A stretch of DNA of 6,312 bases from Desulfonatronum sp. (GTDB lineage Bacteria > Desulfobacterota > Desulfovibrionia > Desulfovibrionales > Desulfonatronaceae), in assembly GCA_007127655.1 (NCBI GenBank), contig SKYX01000284.1, forward strand, positions 1-6,312. Reading direction: 5' to 3'. Every line of letters begins with the position of its first letter. Positions within the stretch are counted from its first letter, which is position 1. Positions 1 to 5,719 of this stretch are shown one piece after another. The notes under the pieces are model-generated. The model saw only the letters and a program-made list of their open reading frames with translations. It searched no databases and was not told the DNA's origin. A program made the position numbers and the translations under genes.

Positions 1-191
1 CACCCCTGCTCCGTGCATGGGGTTGGGTTCGCGGGTTCATCAGGGCTGACATCCGGGCTGAATGGCATGCAGCAGGAATCCAGCTCAGCAGGGTGAAGCA
101 AAGCCGAAACAACAGCCCCCGCCCCGCTTGCGGCAAAAGAGGTCGTCAGCAGAACGGCCAAAACAAGTACCCTTGTAAGCAGCACACGCAT
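1..191 (-). CDS. Small secreted Cys-containing protein, N-terminal part (runs off left edge)
   Basis: Reading the minus strand from the ATG at 191-189 gives 63 codons without a stop up to the window edge, so the C-terminus is missing. The start MRVLLTRVLVLAVLL is a typical signal peptide: two arginines, a hydrophobic core, then small residues (TTSFAASGAGA) suitable for signal peptidase I. The mature part seen here is Pro-rich, with a Cys pair in DSCCMP (C40, C41) and a later PTPC (C59). The layout resembles the divergent neighbour at 286-612 (signal peptide, then an Asp-Ser-x-Cys stretch, then Pro and Cys residues), so the two may be distant paralogs. No ribosome binding site is visible. A promoter-like element ends six bases before the ATG, suggesting a leaderless message. 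I do not recognise the family. Thiol or metal binding in the periplasm is only a guess from the cysteines. Confidence 0.6.
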   Translation of the reverse strand, partial: MRVLLTRVLVLAVLLTTSFAASGAGAVVSALLHPAELDSCCMPFSPDVSPDEPANPTPCTEQG

Positions 192-197
192 TTATCA

Positions 198-226
198 AAC
201 GTACCGCGCCGAGAGCCGCATGTCAA
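198..226 (-). promoter_or_regulatory. Candidate promoter for the left-edge gene, leaderless geometry
   Basis: On the minus strand, TTGACA (226-221) is followed by a 17-base spacer and TACGTT (203-198). The -35 box is perfect. The -10 box matches the consensus TATAAT only at its three most conserved positions (T1, A2, T6). Six bases separate it from the ATG at 191, which places the expected transcription start on or next to the A of the start codon. The call rests on motif and spacing only. Confidence 0.45.
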
Positions 227-256
227 AAAACATGAATTTTGAACTTTTATTTGACA
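221..256. repeat. Inverted repeat TGTCAAA ... TTTGACA in the divergent promoter region
   Basis: TGTCAAA (221-227) and TTTGACA (250-256) form a perfect 7-base inverted repeat with a 22-base AT-rich centre. Allowing one mismatch, the arms extend to ten bases. Each arm contains the -35 box of one of the two divergent promoters. It could be an operator for coordinated control, or just the result of two outward-facing -35 boxes. The sequence alone does not distinguish these. Confidence 0.4.
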
Positions 257-279
257 AACCCTGTTCACGAACATAGCAT
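251..279 (+). promoter_or_regulatory. Candidate promoter for the 108-residue secreted protein, leaderless geometry
   Basis: TTGACA (251-256), a 17-base spacer and TAGCAT (274-279, four of six consensus bases) precede the ATG at 286 by six bases. The expected transcription start therefore falls on the start codon, and no Shine-Dalgarno sequence is visible before it. The geometry is identical to that of the divergent element on the other strand, which makes chance less likely for either one. Confidence 0.5.
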
Positions 280-285
280 TTTTCT

Positions 286-612
286 ATGTCAATAATCCAA
301 AGAAAAATCCTGTCACTCGTCGTTCTGCTCGGAATGTTGTTCGCCGTAAGCGGTTTCGATTGTATTGCCATGGACTTTGGTCTCTCAGACTTGTCCGATT
401 CCGCTTGTTACTCCTCGCCAATCCAGGACGCGCCCCCTGCCCCCTGCATGACCAGAGCCTGTACGTGTCTGCACTGCCTGTCTTTTTGCACGTCCCACGT
501 TGCCGAGATCGCCTTTTTCTCTCCGCATTCTCTTTCTTCTCCTTCCGTATCCTTCTTGTCCCCGCCCGACGTATTCATGAGTCCCGCCGGCTTCCCCCCT
601 GAGCACGCCTGA
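286..612 (+). CDS. Small secreted Cys-rich protein, unknown family
   Basis: This is a 108-residue protein of unknown function. Residues 1-23 form a clear signal peptide: Arg-Lys near the start, the core ILSLVVLLGMLFAV, then SG. The mature part carries C26 and C41, then a dense cluster PCMTRACTCLHCLSFCTSH (about residues 53-71) with six cysteines and a histidine, including CTC and CxxC-type spacings. The tail is Ser/Pro-rich and ends PPEHA. Such a cluster could bind a metal ion or form disulfides after export. Small secreted proteins of this style often sit beside metal-efflux genes, but I cannot assign a family. The ATG at 286 is preferred because it gives a complete signal peptide; it has no ribosome binding site, but a promoter-like element lies directly upstream. 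Base composition is more pyrimidine-rich and less GC-rich than in the redox cluster that follows. Its divergent neighbour may be a paralog. Confidence 0.65.
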   Translation: MSIIQRKILSLVVLLGMLFAVSGFDCIAMDFGLSDLSDSACYSSPIQDAPPAPCMTRACTCLHCLSFCTSHVAEIAFFSPHSLSSPSVSFLSPPDVFMSPAGFPPEHA

Positions 613-829
613 TTCCCTTGCCAAGGCGGCGGACTCTCTGACCTCGCTCAGCCTGGACTCCAGCGGAAAACAGCTTTGCTGAATCTCTCTTCCCGGCACG
701 CTCCAGACCTGACCAGCTTGTTGTTCCGCATGCCTTGATCCCTCTTCGACGAGGCAACACCCAACCCCACCTCAACGTGCCCTGACTCTGACGACATTTC
801 TACTCTCAACCCCAACGAGGAGGGATCAT
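613..829. other. Gene-free spacer before the redox cluster
   Basis: These 217 pyrimidine-rich bases contain no convincing gene, and I find no clear sigma-70 or sigma-54 promoter. The only strong signal is the ribosome binding site AGGAGG at 818-823, six bases before the ATG at 830. A promoter for the redox cluster should lie here or further upstream, but I cannot point to it. Confidence 0.5.
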
Positions 830-1576
830 ATGGATTTTTCCCGCAGGACTTTCATTCGTCTGGCTGGAGTCGTGGGGGTCTCCGGCGCTGTCGGTCTGAC
901 GCCCCTGGCAGTGCTTCAGGCCGGCGTACAGGTGCCCTTGCCCGCGATTCTCAAAACCGGCGACACCCCGCGCTACGGCATGTTCATCGACCTGGAGAAG
1001 TGCGTGGGGTGCAACGCCTGCACCGTGGCCTGCATCCGGGAGAACAACACCCCGCGGGGCATCGGCTACATCAACGTGATGGCCATGGAGAAGCCACGGG
1101 CCGCCTACCTGGACACCCATTTTCAGCCCATGCAGTGCATGCACTGCGAAGATCCGGCCTGCGTTCCGGTCTGTCCGGTGCAGGCCACCTACAAGCGGCC
1201 CGATGGGATCGTAGTTCAGGACCTGAAGCGGTGCATCGGCTGCAAGTACTGCATGCAGGCCTGTCCGTACCAGGTTCGGCACTTCAACAAGCAGCCTCCC
1301 TTCTCGCATGGCAGAGCGCACCCGGCCGGCGGGAGCTACCCGGGCGGCGTGGTCCTGAAATGCACCTTCTGCCAACACCGGATCGATGCCGGGAACATCA
1401 CCACGGCCTGCACCGAGGCCTGTCCGGCGGACGCCCGATATTTCGGCGACCTGAACGACCCGCGCAGCGACGTCTCCAGGGTGATCTTCGAGCGCAAGGG
1501 CATCCAACTGCTGCCGGAAAAATTGACCCGCCCGCAGATTTTTTACGGACTGCCCAAAACCGAAAGGAGGGTCTAG
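830..1576 (+). CDS. Tat-exported four-cluster [4Fe-4S] ferredoxin-type subunit (DmsB/NrfC/DsrO-like)
   Basis: This 248-residue electron-transfer subunit should pass electrons between a membrane quinone-reactive partner and a periplasmic redox protein. It starts with a twin-arginine signal (SRRTFIRLAG, residues 4-13, then a hydrophobic stretch), so it is exported folded. Sixteen cysteines form four groups typical of four cubane clusters: C58-C61-C64-C68; C103-C106-C111-C115; C135-C138-C141-C145; and C178-C181-C194-C198, the last with the long spacer usual in this family. There is no C-terminal membrane anchor. AGGAGG lies six bases before the ATG. The next gene, an NrfD-type membrane subunit, starts three bases after the stop, and its ribosome binding site lies inside this gene, so the two are almost surely co-translated. 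Beta subunits of DMSO-reductase-type enzymes usually travel with a molybdopterin partner. Having its own Tat signal fits an assembly that lacks one, as in NrfC- and DsrO-type proteins. The family is sure; the substrate is not. Confidence 0.93.
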   Translation: MDFSRRTFIRLAGVVGVSGAVGLTPLAVLQAGVQVPLPAILKTGDTPRYGMFIDLEKCVGCNACTVACIRENNTPRGIGYINVMAMEKPRAAYLDTHFQPMQCMHCEDPACVPVCPVQATYKRPDGIVVQDLKRCIGCKYCMQACPYQVRHFNKQPPFSHGRAHPAGGSYPGGVVLKCTFCQHRIDAGNITTACTEACPADARYFGDLNDPRSDVSRVIFERKGIQLLPEKLTRPQIFYGLPKTERRV

Positions 1577-1579
1577 GCC

Positions 1580-2800
1580 ATGCCCAACACGGAAACGCAA
1601 CCGCGCAAAAGCGCGCTGATTTACCTGTTGCTCTTCGCATGCCTGGCGCTGCTGGCCCTGGGCGTGTTCAGCGCCGTGCAAATCCAGCTCAAGGGCCAGG
1701 AGGTGTTCGGCTCCTCGGACCAGGTGCCCTGGAACGTGATCATTGCCGGGTACGTCTTTCTGGCCCTGGCCGCCAGCGGACTTTGCCTGACCGCCAACTT
1801 CTTTGAACTGCTGAACATCAAGCGCTTTCAACTGCTTCAGAAGCGGGCCCACTTTCTGGCCGTGTCCTTTCTGGTCCCGGCCCTGGCCATGCTGGCCATG
1901 GACCTGGGGCAGTTCAGCAGGATGCACCACTTCATCCTCTACCCCAGCCTGAGTTCCCCGTTGTGGTGGATGGGCACGGTTTACGGGGTCTATCTCGTCC
2001 TGCTGCTTTCGGAATTCTGGGCCATCCACAAGGGCCACGCGCGGATGGCCTACACCTTTTCCGTGATCACGCTGATCGCCGCGGTGGTAGCCACAAGCAT
2101 CCTGGGCGGCATTTTCTCGGTGATTCTGGACCGCACCCTGTGGTTCGGCAGCGGCACCCCGGTCTGGTTCGTCTTTTCCGCGGTGATTTCCGGAATCGCG
2201 GCCATGATTTTCATGACCATTCTGACCTACTCCCTGAACGGCAAGCCCATGGGCGAGGACCTACAGCAGGCCCTCCGGGAGTTGGGAACCATCCTGACCG
2301 TACTCCTGGGCATCGGACTGGTGTTCACCGTCTGGCGGCTGATCGCCTCGGTCTACGTCAAGGTTCCGGACACGTTTTTCATCATTGCCTCGCCTTACGG
2401 CCTGCAGTTCTGGGTGCTTTTTCTGGGTGTGGGTATCCTTGTCCCCTTTCTGTTGCTGCTAACCCGCACTAAGCGCAAAAGCAGCGCCATTGAACTGGCC
2501 GGGCTGCTGGTGCTGATCGGCATGTACGTGGACAAGCATATTTTCGTGCTTGCCGGACAACTCCGCCAATCCATCGATGGGACCACGGCCGCCTATACCA
2601 GCACTCCCGCCGAGTGGGGGCTGATGGTCGGGACAATGGCTGCCGCAATCCTGCTGTACATGTTCGGAGAGCGATTTCTCTCCCTGGATCAGGCGCCCCG
2701 GCACGCGGAAGCCGAGGGGCCCAGGGCCGCGCCGGCGTTCACGGAAGAACCGGAGGCCATGGCCGTTTCCCTGCCCGAAGAAGGCGTGGCCAGAGGATGA
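1580..2800 (+). CDS. NrfD/PsrC-family integral membrane subunit, quinone-interacting
   Basis: This 406-residue polytopic protein fits the polysulfide reductase NrfD family, which exchanges electrons and often protons with the quinone pool and docks the adjacent ferredoxin subunit. I count ten hydrophobic helices, roughly at residues 11-33, 51-75, 91-113, 127-149, 155-182, 194-218, 233-256, 275-297, 303-327 and 344-365. The family-typical stretch MDLGQFSRMHHF (about 107-118) follows helix 3, comparable to the DLGRP-like motif of NrfD proteins. After helix 10 comes a hydrophilic Ala/Glu/Pro-rich tail of about 40 residues. The ten-helix form is that of DsrP-like and similar members rather than the eight-helix core form. 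There is no heme-binding motif. The ribosome binding site AAAGGAGG (1563-1570) overlaps the end of the preceding gene, which fixes the start. I infer that it is the membrane anchor and quinone site of a complex with the genes on either side. Confidence 0.9.
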   Translation: MPNTETQPRKSALIYLLLFACLALLALGVFSAVQIQLKGQEVFGSSDQVPWNVIIAGYVFLALAASGLCLTANFFELLNIKRFQLLQKRAHFLAVSFLVPALAMLAMDLGQFSRMHHFILYPSLSSPLWWMGTVYGVYLVLLLSEFWAIHKGHARMAYTFSVITLIAAVVATSILGGIFSVILDRTLWFGSGTPVWFVFSAVISGIAAMIFMTILTYSLNGKPMGEDLQQALRELGTILTVLLGIGLVFTVWRLIASVYVKVPDTFFIIASPYGLQFWVLFLGVGILVPFLLLLTRTKRKSSAIELAGLLVLIGMYVDKHIFVLAGQLRQSIDGTTAAYTSTPAEWGLMVGTMAAAILLYMFGERFLSLDQAPRHAEAEGPRAAPAFTEEPEAMAVSLPEEGVARG

Positions 2801-2886
2801 CAGGCCTCTGTTCGGCCTTGATGGCACGGCGGCAATTGGACCGTATTGGCGGATGGATGATCAACACCAAAGAGGAGGCTTTATCC

Positions 2887-4392
2887 ATGACTTCCGTGAA
2901 AAAGATACTGACCGTTTTAACCAGTCTGTTTCTTGTCGGAGTTCTTTCCGGGTGCGAAGACCCCCATAAGCTCATGGTCGGCGACCGGGCCGTGATCACC
3001 GACCCGGATGCTCCGGTGCTCGGCGTGGAAGTCCGGGCGGCCATGGACCAGGAGCGGATCGCCCTGAACTTCCGCTGGGAAAGTTCCAAGGAATTCGCGG
3101 GCCAGTTCCACGATCTGGTGGGGTATGACGGCGAAAAATGGGAGCGTCTGCGCGGGGAACAGGGCATTGACGAGGACCGGCTGAGCATCATGTTCGAAGA
3201 CCCGCGCCGCCCCATCAAGGGCTTTGCCAATACCGGGTGCTACGCGGCCTGCCACGTGGACTTGCGGAGCATGCCCGAAACCCTCGGCGACTCCCGGCAT
3301 TACGTTTTGGCCGAGACGGACGCGGACGTGGATGCCTTCGGTCTGGACATGTGGCACTGGCGCGGAGGCCGGAGCGGCCCCATGGGCTATGCCGAGGACA
3401 CCTACATCAGCAAGGGCAAGTTCGGAAGCATCTACAACGGACGCAAGCGCGACTCCCTGGGCTCGCCGCCGACCAACTGGGTCCGCGAACGCGGGGACCG
3501 GCAACGCGAAGACCAGCCGCTGCACATTGGGGAATGGAAGGACGCGGGACTGCCGCGATTCGTGTTCAACCCGGACAAGGTGTCCTTCGGCAACTACTTT
3601 CTGGCCGATGAATCGGGCAGGCTGATCAAGAGCAGGGAACAGCTCGCGGCCATCACCAGCCTGGACTTCATGCCCTTGAAGGTCATCTACCAGGACCTGG
3701 ATTTCGACCCGGTGGACAAGACCAATGCCGTGGACGTGCTCTACCTGCTCTACCTGGCCAATGGTCTGGAACGCCCGAACTTCCGGCCCGGCTGGGAAGA
3801 ATACTGGGCCGACCAGCTCGGCGTGCGCACCCCGGAAGAAGCCACTGCCATGCTGGACGACATCGTCGCCAAGATGGAACCCGGCGCGCTGGTCACCCGT
3901 AGCGTCGGATTCATCTATGATTCAAGCCAGCACGACATCGTCTCGGAACGGGAGTTCGACTATCTGAACAACATCTGGAACCTCACCCTGCACCGCGACC
4001 TGAGCACCGGCTTCGAGCTGGTGGACGACGTGGATCTGGCCGGTCTGCTGGACGAGACCGTCTATAACATGGCCTTTGCCGTGCATGACATTTCCGCCGG
4101 AAGGCTGTGGCACCACATCTCCTTTCCCTACACCTTGGGCAACGCGGAATCCCACGCCGACATCAAGGCAATCATGGTGGACGACGTTTCCTCCGTGGAC
4201 TGGGCCGGGATCGAGCCACTGAAATCCGCCCTGTATCTCCCCGGCCAGGTCAGCCTGCAGCACCTGACCAGCCCGGACAAGCACCGGGCCGGAGCCAGCT
4301 TCCTGCTCCAACTGCGCTGCCAGAACTGCCACACCCTGGATGACATCCATGGTGTGGCCAACAAGTCCAGACAATACTACATCAAACCGTAA
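2887..4392 (+). CDS. Lipoprotein c-type cytochrome with ethylbenzene-dehydrogenase-type heme domain
   Basis: A 501-residue exported heme protein. The ATG at 2887 is chosen because AGGAGG (2873-2878) lies eight bases upstream and it starts a lipoprotein signal: Lys-Lys, a hydrophobic core, then lipobox LSGC with C23 as the lipidation site. A longer open frame begins inside the preceding gene but has no such start. Residues about 35-65 and the segment DMWHWRGGRSGPMGYAED (154-171) resemble the heme-binding gamma-subunit domain of ethylbenzene dehydrogenase and related c-type cytochromes. The late segment GRLWHHISFPYTLGNA (405-420) also suits that family. Two heme-c-type motifs are visible: C118-YAA-C122-H123, a CX3CH variant, and C478-QN-C481-H482, a canonical CXXCH near the C-terminus. 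C23 and these four are the only cysteines. An 86-base gap follows the NrfD-type gene on the same strand. It probably receives electrons from, or delivers them to, the iron-sulfur subunit. Direction and final partner are unknown. Confidence 0.82.
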   Translation: MTSVKKILTVLTSLFLVGVLSGCEDPHKLMVGDRAVITDPDAPVLGVEVRAAMDQERIALNFRWESSKEFAGQFHDLVGYDGEKWERLRGEQGIDEDRLSIMFEDPRRPIKGFANTGCYAACHVDLRSMPETLGDSRHYVLAETDADVDAFGLDMWHWRGGRSGPMGYAEDTYISKGKFGSIYNGRKRDSLGSPPTNWVRERGDRQREDQPLHIGEWKDAGLPRFVFNPDKVSFGNYFLADESGRLIKSREQLAAITSLDFMPLKVIYQDLDFDPVDKTNAVDVLYLLYLANGLERPNFRPGWEEYWADQLGVRTPEEATAMLDDIVAKMEPGALVTRSVGFIYDSSQHDIVSEREFDYLNNIWNLTLHRDLSTGFELVDDVDLAGLLDETVYNMAFAVHDISAGRLWHHISFPYTLGNAESHADIKAIMVDDVSSVDWAGIEPLKSALYLPGQVSLQHLTSPDKHRAGASFLLQLRCQNCHTLDDIHGVANKSRQYYIKP

Positions 4393-4400
4393 TCGACCAT

Positions 4401-4440
4401 TTTCAACGGGGCAGACGGGGTCTCGCCTGCCCCGTTGAAA
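4401..4440. terminator. Strong intergenic hairpin, possible terminator or mRNA-end stabiliser
   Basis: TTTCAACGGGGCAG (4401-4414) pairs perfectly with CTGCCCCGTTGAAA (4427-4440), a 14-base stem with a 12-base loop, starting nine bases after the cytochrome stop codon. A long U-tract is missing on both sides (TGAAGTTTAAT follows on the plus strand), so it is not a textbook rho-independent terminator. It could end the redox cluster transcript, partly attenuate reading into the DUF305 gene, or protect the upstream message from decay. Confidence 0.6.
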
Positions 4441-4471
4441 TGAAGTTTAATCACGACAAGGAGAAACGAGG

Positions 4472-5050
4472 ATGAAAGCACGAAGTCTCATGACGTTCTG
4501 GATGCCCCTTGCAATGCTGGGCATGCTGTTCATGGCCGGTTCGCTCGGCCCGGCGGATGCCGCGGAGCATGGGCATCAACATCAGGTGGACAGCGAGTTG
4601 GAATTTCTTGTGGAAATGACCCCTCACCATCAGGAGGCCGTGGACAGCGCCAGGCAGATTCTGGCCGTCACGGAACGCCAGGAACTCCGCGACTTCGCCA
4701 AGGAGGTCATTGACGCGCAGACAGAGGAAATCGCCAAGATGCGCCAGTGGATCAAGCAGTGGCATCCCGGCGCGGCCACGCAGGCGGCCTATCAGCCCAT
4801 GATGCGGGACATTGAAGGTTTGTCCGCGGAGGAAGCGGACATCGTCTTTCTGGAGGACATGATTGAACATCACCTCGCCGCCGTGCATATGGCCCGGGAT
4901 GTTCTGGACAAAAATCTGACCGAGCGCGACGAAGTGCGGACTCTGGCCGAAGAAATCATCGCCGCTCAAAACCGGGAAATCGACCAGATGCGGAAATGGC
5001 TGGAGCAATGGAGCGACTCACCGGCTCCGGCGGGCCACCACGGTCATTGA
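4472..5050 (+). CDS. Secreted DUF305-family protein with duplicated HH motif and His-rich ends
   Basis: A 192-residue exported helical protein of the DUF305 family, whose members include periplasmic copper-binding proteins such as cyanobacterial CopM. Residues 1-30 are a signal peptide ending GPADA. The mature protein begins with a His-rich segment (EHGHQHQ, 32-38) and ends GHHGH. In between are two similar halves: FLVEMTPHHQEAVDSAR (45-61) and FLEDMIEHHLAAVHMAR (126-142) share F-L-x-x-M-x-x-H-H-x-x-A-V; DAQTEEIAKMRQWIKQW (81-97) and AAQNREIDQMRKWLEQW (164-180) also match. The offset is 81 to 83 residues, so this is an internal duplication. There are no cysteines; Met and His would be the metal ligands. 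AAGGAG (4458-4463) is eight bases before the ATG. A hairpin separates it from the redox cluster upstream and a terminator follows. Metal binding is known for the family; copper specificity here is not shown. Confidence 0.88.
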   Translation: MKARSLMTFWMPLAMLGMLFMAGSLGPADAAEHGHQHQVDSELEFLVEMTPHHQEAVDSARQILAVTERQELRDFAKEVIDAQTEEIAKMRQWIKQWHPGAATQAAYQPMMRDIEGLSAEEADIVFLEDMIEHHLAAVHMARDVLDKNLTERDEVRTLAEEIIAAQNREIDQMRKWLEQWSDSPAPAGHHGH

Positions 5051-5072
5051 TCACCTGACGCAGAGAAGAGGC

Positions 5073-5105
5073 ACCCCGGCCCGGTTCCAGGGTACGTTCT
5101 TTTTT
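5073..5105 (+). terminator. Probable rho-independent terminator of the DUF305 gene
   Basis: ACCCCGG (5073-5079) pairs with CCAGGGT (5087-5093), six of seven pairs plus a central C-A mismatch, around a seven-base loop. A run of six T follows at 5100-5105. It lies 22 bases after the DUF305 stop codon. The stem is short and the T-run begins seven bases after it, so strength is uncertain. The end of the T-run touches the stop codon of the converging pentapeptide gene (5107-5105), so the two units share a very compact junction. Confidence 0.5.
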
Positions 5106-5710
5106 CAGTCCACCTTGCACTGGCCTCTGGAACCGGCACCGCACGTCCGCCCATCGATCCACACGGCGCCGATCAGGTTGGCTCCGTTCCATTCCACGCC
5201 GTCGATCTCGGCCCCTCTCAGATCGGCCCGACTCAGGTCCGCCAGGAACAGGTTGGCGCGAACCAGTCGCGTGTTCTTCAGGTCCGCCCTGTGCAAGTTG
5301 GCCTTGAACAGGACGGCTTCGTTCAGGTCGGCTCCGGCAAGCACCGCCCTGTACAAATTGGCGCCGGTAGCGTCCGCGGTGGTCAAGTCCGCGGCCTTGA
5401 GATCGACCCGGATCAGGTTGGCCATATGGAGGTCGGCCCCGTGCAAGTCGGCTTCGCGCAAATCCGCTTCAAGCAGATTGGCCTCCGCCAAATTCGCGAA
5501 CCTCAAATCCGCGCCCCACAGATCAGCCCTGGTCAGATCGGCTTTGCCCAAATCCGCCCGGCTGAGGTCGCATCCCGGACAGGACCGCGTGAGCAGCAGT
5601 CCCTCCAGGTCCGCCTGATCAAATGCCAAACCAGGGAGTGCCCCCAGCCAAAACAGCACGGCCGTCGTCGCCAAGGCGACAACGGCCGTATTCCCGACGT
5701 TCTTGTTCAC
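5105..5710 (-). CDS. Exported pentapeptide-repeat protein with terminal Cys pairs
   Basis: A 201-residue protein starting with GTG at 5710, nine bases after the cytochrome stop. Its weak ribosome binding site (GGGCGG) overlaps that stop region, pointing to translational coupling. Residues 1-29 form a signal peptide (hydrophobic core VVALATTAVLFWLGALPGLA). After SCPGC (C44, C47), the A(D/N)Lxx pattern runs without a break: the central Leu, or Ile, Trp or once Ala, recurs every five residues from L49 to W184, 28 consecutive pentapeptides. These should fold as a right-handed quadrilateral beta-helix of about seven coils. The end, WIDGRTCGAGSRGQC, carries C190 and C198. The cysteine pairs at both ends could form disulfides capping the helix in the periplasm. 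Function is unknown: pentapeptide proteins are scaffolds, and DNA-mimic members such as MfpA/Qnr are cytoplasmic, which this one is not. Pairing with a cytochrome suggests a periplasmic role. Confidence 0.88.
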   Translation of the reverse strand: MNKNVGNTAVVALATTAVLFWLGALPGLAFDQADLEGLLLTRSCPGCDLSRADLGKADLTRADLWGADLRFANLAEANLLEADLREADLHGADLHMANLIRVDLKAADLTTADATGANLYRAVLAGADLNEAVLFKANLHRADLKNTRLVRANLFLADLSRADLRGAEIDGVEWNGANLIGAVWIDGRTCGAGSRGQCKVD

Positions 5711-5719
5711 GCAACCGCC

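Noticed and set aside
610..738. Possible selenocysteine read-through of the TGA ending the 108-residue protein; the frame stays open about 41 codons with a Cys three codons after the TGA
   Set aside because: Only a tiny CCTTG/CAAGG inverted repeat follows, not a convincing SECIS, and the protein already has a natural-looking end. An open run of this length is common in GC-rich DNA.
806..2038. 410-residue minus-strand open frame over the iron-sulfur and NrfD-type genes
   Set aside because: It lies opposite two well-supported genes with full motif sets, has no recognisable domain and is rich in Gly/Gln/His as typical for antisense of GC-rich coding sequence.
2614..2886. Upstream in-frame extension of the lipoprotein cytochrome, starting inside the NrfD-type gene
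   Set aside because: The extension would put about 91 extra residues before a clear lipoprotein signal and overlaps the NrfD-type gene in another frame. The ATG at 2887 has AGGAGG at proper distance.
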